A stretch of 64,000 nt of DNA from Glycomyces harbinensis (GTDB lineage: Bacteria; Actinomycetota; Actinomycetes; Mycobacteriales; Micromonosporaceae): the NCBI RefSeq assembly GCF_900101745.1, contig NZ_FNAD01000001.1, positions 496,001 through 560,000 on the forward strand, read 5' to 3'. Shown one piece after another: positions 8,620 through 16,592 of this stretch. Below the pieces are notes generated by a model. The model was not told the origin of the DNA, did not search any database, and worked only from the letters and a program-made list of their open reading frames with translations. The position numbers were made by a program, and so were the translations under genes. Each line of letters starts with the position of its first letter. The stretch's first letter is position 1.

Positions 8620-9885
8620 GTGAACGAACCAGACCACTACCGCGTCCTCGGGGTGAGCCCGCAGGCACCCAGATCCGAGATCCAGGCCGCCTACCGCCGC
8701 CGCCTGCGCGATACCCATCCCGACCGCGGCGGCGACGAAGCCGAGTTCCACCTCGTCCAGCAGTCCTGGGAGACCCTCTCCCACCCCGGGCTGCGCCGCG
8801 AATACGACCTGCTGCGCTTCGGACGCCGCGCCGCCCGCCGCTACGGCAAGGCCGCCGCCAAACCCTCGCACCGCAAAGTCCGCGGCTGGAACGTCGCCCC
8901 CGCCGCCGAACCGAGGGCGCAGTCCCTGTCGACCGAAGGCGCGCTCGTGGCCGTCCCCTGGCACGCCCGCCTGCGCCGCGTCCGCCCCGTCCAGCGCCCC
9001 TCCACATGGGTCGCCGCCGCCGGCAGCAGCGCCGCGTTCGCCCTGTGGGCCGGTGCGGGACTGTGGTTCTGCGCCGCGGCCCTGTCCGCCGACGCCTCCC
9101 TGTTCCTGCGGGCCCTGTCGATCCCCGCCGCCCTCGCGGTGGTCATGATCGTGTTCGTCCAGACCAGCCGGGCCCTGCGCTCGCGCCCCGACCGCTCCCC
9201 CAGCCCCCCGACCGGGCGGCTCGTCCTCGCGTTCCTGTTCGCGGCCGCCTCGGTGTGGCTGGCCGGACCGGGCACGGCCTGGGGCTGGTACCTGGGCGTG
9301 TTCGTCGTCGCCGGCGCCGGCCTGGCCTGGACCGTACGCCGCCTGCGCTGGACCCTGGCCCTGCGCTCCTCCGTGGGCGCGGCACTGCGCCAGTTCAACG
9401 CGTTCGGCCCGGCCGGGACCCGCCCCAGGGCCGACCGGCCCACCGGGAAGCTCCTGCGGGAGGTCCTGACGAACCTGCCCGCCGCGAGACTGTTCGTCGC
9501 CCTCCCCGCGACCGACGGCACCCGCGTGCCGCACGCGATCGTCTGCGGGGACCGGATCGCACTGCTGTGCGCCCCCGTCGGACGCGACAGCGCCGATGTG
9601 GACTCGGTGAACCTGCCCGAAGCGGTCAAGGCCCTCGACGCGGCACTGCCGGACGCGCACGTCCAGGGCTGGGTGCTGTGGCCGACCCTGCCCGAGACGG
9701 CCCGCGCGGGCGAGAGCGCCGCGGTCCACGACGTGGCCGTGGGCCAGGCCGCCGCCGACATCGGCCTGTGGCTCGCCGCGGCCGGCGCGGTCTACGACCT
9801 GCCGGTCCTGCAATCGCTGCGAATGCGCCTGGCCGCGATCCCGGTCCCGCGCACGCAGGACCGCTCACCGGTCGTCAGGGCCTGA
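8620..9885 (+). CDS. J-domain protein with membrane segments
   Basis: A 421-residue protein. Residues 5-60 form a DnaJ J-domain (DHYRVLGVSPQA ... RDTHPDRGGDE), with the Hsp70-activating HPD at 33-35. A basic linker precedes four hydrophobic segments between about residues 130 and 245. The C-terminal 170 residues alternate beta and alpha elements (for example HAIVCGDRIALL) and vaguely recall a NERD-like fold; this is uncertain. GTG at 8620 is chosen over 8617 and 8530 because GGGAG lies seven bases upstream and the protein then starts directly at the J-domain. No Hsp70 gene is in the window. With the GrpE-like protein 3 kb upstream, two membrane-tethered DnaK-cycle partners sit in one neighbourhood. 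Confidence 0.85.
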   Translation: MNEPDHYRVLGVSPQAPRSEIQAAYRRRLRDTHPDRGGDEAEFHLVQQSWETLSHPGLRREYDLLRFGRRAARRYGKAAAKPSHRKVRGWNVAPAAEPRAQSLSTEGALVAVPWHARLRRVRPVQRPSTWVAAAGSSAAFALWAGAGLWFCAAALSADASLFLRALSIPAALAVVMIVFVQTSRALRSRPDRSPSPPTGRLVLAFLFAAASVWLAGPGTAWGWYLGVFVVAGAGLAWTVRRLRWTLALRSSVGAALRQFNAFGPAGTRPRADRPTGKLLREVLTNLPAARLFVALPATDGTRVPHAIVCGDRIALLCAPVGRDSADVDSVNLPEAVKALDAALPDAHVQGWVLWPTLPETARAGESAAVHDVAVGQAAADIGLWLAAAGAVYDLPVLQSLRMRLAAIPVPRTQDRSPVVRA

Positions 9886-9948
9886 ATCCCCGCTCGCCGC
9901 AACGAGGGCGTGAGAAAACGCACCCTCCACAGGCGCCCGTTTCGCCAG

Positions 9949-9954
9949 TACAGT
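9949..9954 (+). promoter_or_regulatory. -10 box for the siderophore operon (leaderless)
   Basis: TACAGT lies seven bases before the ATG at 9962, the spacing at which transcription starts on or next to the start codon. No Shine-Dalgarno precedes that ATG. Confidence 0.5.
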
Positions 9955-9961
9955 GCAGGCC

Positions 9962-11353
9962 ATGGACGCCACCGCCCGCGCCGACGCGATCGTCGCCGAC
10001 CGACTGAGGGCCGCCGCCGACCGCGAACCGCTGCCCGGCAAGGCCGAAGGCGACACCGCGGTCGACCTGGCGCGGTCCCTCGCCGCCGGTTCGGTGCACG
10101 CGGAGCGGTTCGCCGGCGAGATCGCCTCGGCCGTGCGCGGCACCGCCCTCGCGCTGGAGGCGGCCCGGCCCCACCCGCACGACCTGTGGGCCGCCGCAGA
10201 GGCGGCCCACCTGGACCCGAGCGTGTGGTTCGAACAGGCCGTGCTGCTCGGACACCCCACCCATCCGCTGGCGCGCTCGCGCGGGGAGCTGACCGACGAT
10301 GAGATCCGCGCGTTCGCACCCGAGCACCGGGCCCGGTTCGACCTGGGCCGCTACCAGGTCCCGGGCCTGACCGTCTGGGAGGGATGGCGCGTCGCCGAGG
10401 ACCGGGAGCAGCTGCTCCCGGTGCGGTTGCCGGTCCACCCGTGGCAGGCCCGGCGCCGCGGCCTCACCGCTCCCGAATCGACCTGGACCGGTGCGGCGCC
10501 GCTGATGAGCCTGCGCACCGTCTCAGTCGGCGACCGACACGTCAAGACCGCCGTCGACCTCCAGTTGACCTCGGCCGTGCGGCACGTCTCCGCGGCCGCC
10601 GTCAGCAACGGCTGGCAGGTCTGGCACCGACTCGAACGCCCCGCGGCCGACCTGGGCATCACCCTCGTACCCGAGCGGGGCGCCATCAGCCGCCCCCTCG
10701 GCCCCGACTACACCTGGAGCCCCGCAGGCCCCGACACGGGCCTGGCCGCCATCGTCCGCCCCGCCCCGCACACCCTCGGACACCCGCGGGCCGTGCCGCT
10801 CGCGGCGCTGGCCGAACCCGACCCCGCGACCGGCCGCCCGATCGGCGCCGCCCTCGCCGGCAACGACCTCGAACAGTGGTGGACCGCACTCGTCGCAGTG
10901 GCACTGGCACCGGTGCGCCTGTTCGCGACCACCGGCGTCGCCCTCGAAGCGCACGGGCAGAACACCCTCGCCTCGTTCACCGGGAACCGGCCCGCGAGCC
11001 TGGTGTACCGGGACTTCGGCGGCATCCGCGTCCCGACCGAGGACTGGCCCGCCCTCACCGGGGACCTGCCCGAGCCCGACCCGGCCAAGCGGCTGGCGAA
11101 ACTCCTGGCCGCACTGTTCCCCACCACGCTCACCGCACTGGTCCAAGCGCTCGCCGAGTGGACGGGGACCGACCCCGGCACGTGGTGGTCGACCGTCGCG
11201 GCCGCGGTGCGCGACCTCGCACTGGACCAGTGGATCGCCGCGGCCGTCCTGCGAGACCCCTGGCCCGTCAAGGCCACCACCGCGATGCGCCTGGCCGACC
11301 ATGCGACCGACGACATCTGGGCGAGCGTCGACAACCCGCTGGCGGCCGCGTGA
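9962..11353 (+). CDS. IucA/IucC-family siderophore synthetase, first copy
   Basis: A 463-residue NRPS-independent siderophore (NIS) synthetase; such enzymes adenylate a carboxylate such as citrate and condense it with an amine or alcohol. Visible family motifs are GHPTHP at residues 97-102 followed by RSR, HPWQ at 159-162, and LEAHGQNTL in the C-terminal half. It is shorter than the usual 580-620 residues, mostly at the N-terminus. ATG at 9962 is chosen over GTG 9953 because of the leaderless -10 spacing. It overlaps the second synthetase by four bases (GTGA), so the two are co-translated. Confidence 0.9.
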   Translation: MDATARADAIVADRLRAAADREPLPGKAEGDTAVDLARSLAAGSVHAERFAGEIASAVRGTALALEAARPHPHDLWAAAEAAHLDPSVWFEQAVLLGHPTHPLARSRGELTDDEIRAFAPEHRARFDLGRYQVPGLTVWEGWRVAEDREQLLPVRLPVHPWQARRRGLTAPESTWTGAAPLMSLRTVSVGDRHVKTAVDLQLTSAVRHVSAAAVSNGWQVWHRLERPAADLGITLVPERGAISRPLGPDYTWSPAGPDTGLAAIVRPAPHTLGHPRAVPLAALAEPDPATGRPIGAALAGNDLEQWWTALVAVALAPVRLFATTGVALEAHGQNTLASFTGNRPASLVYRDFGGIRVPTEDWPALTGDLPEPDPAKRLAKLLAALFPTTLTALVQALAEWTGTDPGTWWSTVAAAVRDLALDQWIAAAVLRDPWPVKATTAMRLADHATDDIWASVDNPLAAA

Positions 11354-12864
11354 AACCCGGGCCGAGCCTGTCGGCGCAGGTCACGGCCGCCGCATGGCGC
11401 GAAGACCTCAACGGCTTCCGCACCGGGCCCGCCCCCGCCGGTCAGGGCGCGTTCAACCAGCTCGACCCCGACCCGGGCACCGACGAAGACCCCGTCAAAA
11501 CCCTCGAGGCGATCCTCGGCGCACCCGTCCCCGAGCACCTCGCCGCCGAACTCGCCTCCGCCCGCACAGGACTCGCCTACGCCCGCGCCCGCGCCGAGAC
11601 CCGCAATCGCCACATCGCCGCCTACGCGGCCCGCACCGGTACCGGGAGCCTCGCCGAACTCGTCGCCGCGTGCACGCGCGACGCGGACACGACCGCACGA
11701 TTGCTGGAAACCCTCGCCACCGACGGCCACCAGCTCCACCCGTGCGCGCGCACCCGCCTCGGCTGGAACCCGCGCGACCTCGAACGCTACGACCTGGAGA
11801 CGACCCGCCCCATCCGCATCCGGCTCGTCGCCGACCGATCCGGCGTCCTCGCCCGCTCCGGCACCGACTTCCGCGACCACCCCATGCTCAAGGACCTCGA
11901 CCTGCCCGACCCCGTCGTACCCGTCCACCCCTGGCAACTCGAACACCGCGTCCTGACCGCCCACCGCGACCTGTTCACCACCGGCCGCCTGGCCGTACTG
12001 GACCAGACCGTCCCGGCCTGGCCCACCGCCGCGATCCGCACCCTCGCCGGCCACCGCGCCCCCGGCTTCCTCAAACTCGCCCTGGGCATCCACATCACCT
12101 CCACCAGACGCGACATCTCCCCCGCCACCGCGATGCTCGCCCCCTACCTCAGCGAACACCTCGCCGACCTGGACGAGACGCACCGGTTCGTCGCCGACAC
12201 CGCCGGCACCTGGCTGCCGCACTCGCGCGACCTCACCGCCATCGCCCGCGCCCCACTCGCCGCCGCCGTCCCCGCGGGGACCGTATGCGTGCCCTCCACC
12301 GCGCTGGCGGCCCCCTCGCCGGTCACCGGCCGCAGCCTGGCGGCCGAGTACGCCGACTGGTCGGGCGACCCCGACGCGTGGCTGCGCTCCTACACGAACC
12401 TGTTCGTCCCCCCGGTCCTGGCCAAGGCCGCCATGGGCATCGGACTCGAAGCGCACCTGCAGAACAGCCTCGTCGCCATGCGCGGGCACGAGCCGGTCGC
12501 CGCCCTCACCCGCGACCTGGGCGGGGCGCGACTGCACGTGCCGAGTGTCCCGTTCGCAATCGATTTGCCTGAGGGCAGTCCCGTGAACGCCGCCTCGATG
12601 GACCAGGTCAGGTCCAAAGTGGCGTACACGCTGTTCCACAACCACCTGGCGGCCCTCGCCGCCGTCCTCGAACGCGACTGCGGGATCGACGCCGCCGCCT
12701 ACTGGGCCGACCTCGCCGACCGGATAGCAGGCCTCGACCTGCCCGCGGCCGACCGCGACCACTACCTGGCGCCACAGCAGCCGACCAAAGCGCTCCTGAC
12801 CATGCGCCTGCACCCCGGCGACGAGATCGAGACCCGCGTCGACAACCCCATGGCCCGCCCGTGA
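11350..12864 (+). CDS. IucA/IucC-family siderophore synthetase, second copy
   Basis: A 504-residue NIS synthetase. The nucleotide-binding region reads LHPCARTRLG (about residues 129-138), a diverged form of the usual HPxxKxRxG. HPWQ is at 193-196, a Thr/Ser-Thr-Arg-Arg segment corresponds to the usual ATP-binding loop, and LEAHLQNSL is near residue 365. Start is GTG 11350, inside the previous stop. Two NIS enzymes plus a decarboxylase is the core of staphyloferrin- or vibrioferrin-like pathways, in which two successive condensations build a polycarboxylate siderophore; the actual product cannot be read from sequence. Confidence 0.9.
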   Translation: MKPGPSLSAQVTAAAWREDLNGFRTGPAPAGQGAFNQLDPDPGTDEDPVKTLEAILGAPVPEHLAAELASARTGLAYARARAETRNRHIAAYAARTGTGSLAELVAACTRDADTTARLLETLATDGHQLHPCARTRLGWNPRDLERYDLETTRPIRIRLVADRSGVLARSGTDFRDHPMLKDLDLPDPVVPVHPWQLEHRVLTAHRDLFTTGRLAVLDQTVPAWPTAAIRTLAGHRAPGFLKLALGIHITSTRRDISPATAMLAPYLSEHLADLDETHRFVADTAGTWLPHSRDLTAIARAPLAAAVPAGTVCVPSTALAAPSPVTGRSLAAEYADWSGDPDAWLRSYTNLFVPPVLAKAAMGIGLEAHLQNSLVAMRGHEPVAALTRDLGGARLHVPSVPFAIDLPEGSPVNAASMDQVRSKVAYTLFHNHLAALAAVLERDCGIDAAAYWADLADRIAGLDLPAADRDHYLAPQQPTKALLTMRLHPGDEIETRVDNPMARP

Positions 12865-13985
12865 ACCCACTGCCCGCCAACGTCACCGCAGCCGTCGCCG
12901 CCCTGCCCTCGCCCTCCAGCGCCTGGATCTACGACCCCGCGGTCCTCGCCGGCCGCCTAGGACGCCTGCGGGAGGCCCTGGGAGGCCACACGATCCTGTA
13001 CGCGATGAAAGCCTGCGCCAACCCCGCCATCGTCGCCACCGCCGCAGCACTGGCCGACGGCATCGAATGCGCCTCCGGCGGCGAACTGCGCGCCGCAACG
13101 GCCGCCGCCGCCACCCGCCTGGCCTTCTCCGGCCCCGCCAAGACCCCCGCCGACCTCACCGCCGCCACCCGCACCACAACCCCCCTGTGGATGCACGCCG
13201 AAAGCATGCGCGAACTCGACGGCCTCGCCGCAGCCGGATACACCGGCCCGGTCGCCCTGCGCGTCAACCGCGGACGGGCCCTGCCCGGCACCCACCAGAT
13301 GACCGGAGCGCCCACCCCCTTCGGCATCGACGAAGCCGACGTCCCCGCCGCCGTCGACCGCGCCCTCGCCCACGGCCTGGACCTCACCGGATTCCACCTC
13401 CACGCCGTCTCCAACTGCCTCGACGCCCACGCCTACACCGCCCACGTCCACGACGCCCTCGCATGGTCGCGCACCGCCGCGACCCGGTTCGACCTGCGCT
13501 ACGTCAACGTCGGCGGCGGCCTCGGCGCCGACCCCCGCGGCGACCAGATCGACCTCGCCGCCCTCGCCCGAGGACTCAAAGGCATCGACACCGCAGGCGC
13601 CGAACTCGTCTTCGAACCCGGCCGCTACCTCGCCGCCCCCGCAGGCTGGTACACCGCCGAAGTCCTCGACCTCAAAACCGTCCAAGGCCAGGCGTTCGCA
13701 CTGGTACGCGGCGGCACCCACCACTTCCGCCTCCCCGCCGCCTGGGGCTACTCCCACCCCTTCCACCTCGTGCCGGGCCCACGACACGAACCCCCCTGGA
13801 CCAATGTGGACCTCCGCGTGTGCGGCGAACTCTGCACCCCCAGAGACATCCTCAACACCGGCCAACCCACCCCACACATCGCCGTCGGCGACCGCCTCGT
13901 CTTCGCCAACGCCGGCGCCTACGGCTGGGAGATCTCCCACGACCGATTCCTCCACCACCCCGCCCCCCAAACCCTCATCATCTGA
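12861..13985 (+). CDS. PLP-dependent (fold III) decarboxylase of the siderophore operon
   Basis: A 374-residue LysA/SbnH-type enzyme. The PLP lysine is Lys50 in YAMKAC; a Gly-rich phosphate loop is NVGGGLG, with FEPGRYL following; the dimer-interface Cys-Asp motif reads CGELCTPRD. Start is GTG 12861, overlapping the previous stop by four bases. In staphyloferrin B and vibrioferrin pathways the equivalent enzymes (SbnH, PvsE) decarboxylate an amino acid or a citryl intermediate to supply the amine. Its place as third gene of the NIS operon supports that role over lysine biosynthesis. No siderophore exporter or uptake gene is adjacent. Confidence 0.87.
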   Translation: MNPLPANVTAAVAALPSPSSAWIYDPAVLAGRLGRLREALGGHTILYAMKACANPAIVATAAALADGIECASGGELRAATAAAATRLAFSGPAKTPADLTAATRTTTPLWMHAESMRELDGLAAAGYTGPVALRVNRGRALPGTHQMTGAPTPFGIDEADVPAAVDRALAHGLDLTGFHLHAVSNCLDAHAYTAHVHDALAWSRTAATRFDLRYVNVGGGLGADPRGDQIDLAALARGLKGIDTAGAELVFEPGRYLAAPAGWYTAEVLDLKTVQGQAFALVRGGTHHFRLPAAWGYSHPFHLVPGPRHEPPWTNVDLRVCGELCTPRDILNTGQPTPHIAVGDRLVFANAGAYGWEISHDRFLHHPAPQTLII

Positions 13986-14097
13986 ACGGCGGATACCCCG
14001 AATCCGGCGACCGTTTACGATGAAGGGCCTGACGCGAGTGCCCGGTCCGTCCCGACTCGGCTCGCATCAGCCTCGATTCCCTCATTGAGGAGCCCGA

Positions 14098-15465
14098 ATG
14101 CCCAATCGGCGCCACGCTCGACGCACCCACCGAGACGCCACGAGACTCGCCGCCGCCGGCAACCACCAAGGCGCGCTCGCCGTCTACGCCAGCGCCGCCG
14201 CCGAATACCGCGGCTGCCTCGCCGTCCACCCCGGCGACCTCGCCACACGAGCCGACTTCGCCGAACTCCTCGCCGACCGCGCCACCTCCCACACCGCCGT
14301 CGGCGAAACCGCCGAAGCCTACGCCGCCCAACACGAACGCGTCACCATCATCACCGCCCTCGACACACCCGCAGGTGACCGGTCACTCGCCCGCCTCGAC
14401 CTCGCCGAAGCCGCCGCCCGCGTCGGCCGATACATGACCGCCGCAACCGAAGCCGACGCCGCCGTCAGCCTCCTCGACGAAACCGACCCCACCGACCCCC
14501 ACGGCCCCGGCTTCGCCGACCTCGCCAACGCCCTCGCCCGCGCCGCCCGCGTCTTCCACCGAGCCGCCGACCCCGACCTCGCCGTCGGCGCCGCCGACCA
14601 GGCCACCCGCATGCTCATCGCCGTCGACGCCGGCGGCGAACTCCTCCGCGACAGCCTCCGCCTCGCCGCCGGCCTCCACGCCGCCGCCGGACGCACCACC
14701 GTCGCACGCAGCGCCGCCGACCTCCTCGCCAAACGATTCCCCGACGTCGAACCCGTCGCCGCCAAACCACCACTGACCTTCCGCGGCGCACTGCAGACCG
14801 CCGTCCGCGCCGGCGCCTTCGCCGACCCCGCCCTCATCGACCGACTCTGCCCCGACCCCGCCGGACGCCACGCCGCCCCCACCATCTCCGCACGCTGCGA
14901 CCTCGGACTCGCCGCCGTCGCACTCCACGCCTGCGAACAGGCCGTCGACCTCTTCGCCCGCGCCCGACCCCACCCCGCACTCGCATGGCGCATCGCCACC
15001 GAAGTCCACTACCTCCTCACCGCCGCCGACCGCCAGGCCGAACGCAACCTCCACCTGAACTTCCGCGACCACGGACCGTCCTGGCTCGCGACACTCCTGG
15101 CGCTGACCGTGACCGGCGAACGCGGCCCCATCACCGCGGACCTGGCCACGGCGCTGGCGGACCTGTGCGATCGGCTGCACACCAGGCACGCCGCGGCCGA
15201 CCACGAGCCGCTCATCGTCGCCGCGACCCGGTACGTCAGGGCGAACACCGACCCGCTGCGGGGGCGGTTAGAGTCCTCTCGAAAAGAGGTGAAGTGGGAA
15301 CGTGTTGACCGATGGGGAGATCGCCGCGGGTTTCGGGCCGACGCTGGCGCTGATGGAGGAGTACCAGCGGGTCGGCGAGGTGCTGGACCGGCTGTTGGAC
15401 GCCACCGATCCGTCGGAGGTGGCGGAGCGGGACGCGGCCGAGGAGCGGTTCGAGTTCCTCAGTGA
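14098..15465 (+). CDS. TPR-like helical protein, 3' end overlapping the next gene
   Basis: Open for 455 residues. Residues 10-210 show repeated helix pairs with TPR spacing (AGNHQGALAVYASAAAEY, VGRYMTAATEADAAVSLLDE, DPDLAVGAADQATRML), typical of a scaffold. GAGGAG lies before the ATG at 14098. The last 65 residues (from about 15270) turn Gly/Arg-rich and merely read the next gene in another frame, overlapping it by 164 bases. A TTA codon, rare in this DNA, sits at 15268-15270 and a TAG at 15269-15271 lies one frame over, just after a run of five G. The natural end may be there. A weak TTTACGAT box near 14013 may be its promoter. Confidence 0.7.
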   Translation: MPNRRHARRTHRDATRLAAAGNHQGALAVYASAAAEYRGCLAVHPGDLATRADFAELLADRATSHTAVGETAEAYAAQHERVTIITALDTPAGDRSLARLDLAEAAARVGRYMTAATEADAAVSLLDETDPTDPHGPGFADLANALARAARVFHRAADPDLAVGAADQATRMLIAVDAGGELLRDSLRLAAGLHAAAGRTTVARSAADLLAKRFPDVEPVAAKPPLTFRGALQTAVRAGAFADPALIDRLCPDPAGRHAAPTISARCDLGLAAVALHACEQAVDLFARARPHPALAWRIATEVHYLLTAADRQAERNLHLNFRDHGPSWLATLLALTVTGERGPITADLATALADLCDRLHTRHAAADHEPLIVAATRYVRANTDPLRGRLESSRKEVKWERVDRWGDRRGFRADAGADGGVPAGRRGAGPAVGRHRSVGGGGAGRGRGAVRVPQ

Positions 15466-15649
15466 GGAGATCTGCCGCGCCACCGCGAAGGCCCTCAAGG
15501 GGATCGGGTTGTGGCACGGGGCGGCGATGATCGATGCGGGGCTCGCGATCCCCCAGGAGGTCTGGGCGGACCTCGTCGTGCGGTACCCGCCGTACCCGTC
15601 GGTGGTGCCCGATCTCGAGCTGCGGCCGCGCCGGTCCTGGCGGGCCTAG
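15302..15649 (+). CDS. Small hypothetical protein
   Basis: A 115-residue acidic protein, mostly helical up to residue 70 (MEEYQRVGEVLDRLLDATD, FEFLSEEICRATAKALKGI), then PPYPSVVPDLELRPRRSW. GTG 15302 is preceded by AGAGG inside a small hairpin (CCTCT-CGAAA-AGAGG, 15275-15289), 12 bases upstream. I do not recognise a family. It begins inside the 3' end of the TPR-like frame. Confidence 0.65.
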   Translation: MLTDGEIAAGFGPTLALMEEYQRVGEVLDRLLDATDPSEVAERDAAEERFEFLSEEICRATAKALKGIGLWHGAAMIDAGLAIPQEVWADLVVRYPPYPSVVPDLELRPRRSWRA

Positions 15650-15680
15650 CCGGGCCCTGAGGGCTTGCCGTGCGTGCCGC

Positions 15681-16154
15681 TTAGCGGCCCGTTCCGAACC
15701 AGCCGGGGGCGTCGAGGCGGAACAGTTCGCCGGGTGCGAGGGTGCGCAGGTCCTCGCGCAGGTCGGCGAGGCGCTGTTCGCCGACGGCCTGGGCCCATTG
15801 CGCCTGGACGGCGTCGAAGGCGCGCTCCGACAGTTCCAGGACTTCGATGCCGCGGGCGGTCAGGCGCACCTTCTTGGCGCGGGCGTCGCGGGGGTCGGCG
15901 GCGCGTTCGAGGTAGCCCTGGCGTTCGAGGGCGGTGATGGTCTTGCCCGCGGCCTGCTTGGTGACGCCCAGGCGCGCGGCGAGTTCGACGGCGGTGGTGC
16001 CGTGGGTGCCGATGGCCTGGAAGACGAAGCCGTGCATGGGCCGCACGTCGGGGTGGCCGTGTTCGGCCAGGTCGGCGTGGGCGCGGTCGATGGCGTCGCG
16101 GAAGGCCGCGAACAGCAGCAGCGGCAGTTCGTAGCCGGGGGCCCGCTCACCCAT
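15681..16154 (-). CDS. MarR-family transcriptional regulator
   Basis: A 157-residue winged-helix protein. Helix-turn-helix TTAVELAARLGVTKQAAGKTITALERQGYL at about residues 55-84 is followed by the wing (ADPRDARAKKVRLTARG), both typical of MarR. ATG 16154 is preferred to the upstream TTG 16163. It is divergent from a cupin gene, with a shared 59-base intergenic region holding an inverted repeat. Family members usually repress themselves and the divergent gene until a small aromatic or oxidant ligand binds. Confidence 0.85.
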   Translation of the reverse strand: MGERAPGYELPLLLFAAFRDAIDRAHADLAEHGHPDVRPMHGFVFQAIGTHGTTAVELAARLGVTKQAAGKTITALERQGYLERAADPRDARAKKVRLTARGIEVLELSERAFDAVQAQWAQAVGEQRLADLREDLRTLAPGELFRLDAPGWFGTGR

Positions 16155-16176
16155 GATAGACAACCAGATTTACTAT

Positions 16177-16188
16177 ATGGTCAACCAT
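16177..16188. promoter_or_regulatory. Probable MarR operator
   Basis: ATGGT and ACCAT form an inverted repeat with a two-base centre, just after a TACTAT/TATAT stretch (16171-16178) that could be the -10 of the cupin gene. It is the only AT-rich palindrome between the divergent MarR and cupin genes. Confidence 0.55.
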
Positions 16189-16213
16189 GTTGCCCATTCT
16201 AGGAGGCGCACCC

Positions 16214-16591
16214 ATGCGCATCGTCCGCAGCACCCAGACCCGGCGCACCGCCACCGCGTCCGCCGTCATGACCACCCTCGCCTCCCCCGCCCTCGGCGCG
16301 GCCGCCAACCCCCTCTGGCGAGTCGAAGCCGGCGCCGGACAGGCCGGACCCCTGCACTGCATCGACGCCGAACAGGTCTGGACCCTCCTCGAAGGCGCCG
16401 CCACCGTGACCGTCGAGACCGAACGCGCAGACCTGGCCGCCGGCGACACCATCGTCATCCCCGCCGACCTCCCGCGGCAGTTCATCCCCGGACCGGACGG
16501 CTTCGCCGCCGTCGTCACCGGCCCCGGCGCCATGCACGCCTACATGCCCGGTGCCGCCGACGCCAAGAACCCGCTGCCATGGGCCGCGTGA
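16214..16591 (+). CDS. Small cupin-domain protein
   Basis: A 125-residue single-domain cupin. Motif 1 is weak (GQAGPLHCIDAEQVWTLLEG, with His but few metal ligands) and motif 2 reads AGDTIVIPADLPRQF. Such proteins bind small ligands or act as isomerases or oxygenases; the reduced set of histidines argues for sensing or a non-oxidative role. ATG 16214 follows a perfect AGGAGG at 16201-16206. It is divergent from, and probably controlled by, the MarR gene. The stop is two bases from the convergent serine hydrolase stop. Confidence 0.8.
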   Translation: MRIVRSTQTRRTATASAVMTTLASPALGAAANPLWRVEAGAGQAGPLHCIDAEQVWTLLEGAATVTVETERADLAAGDTIVIPADLPRQFIPGPDGFAAVVTGPGAMHAYMPGAADAKNPLPWAA

Positions 16592-16592
16592 G

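Noticed and set aside
12861-13985. Diaminopimelate decarboxylase for lysine synthesis
   Set aside because: The fold matches, but overlap with two siderophore synthetase genes argues for an SbnH/PvsE-like role.
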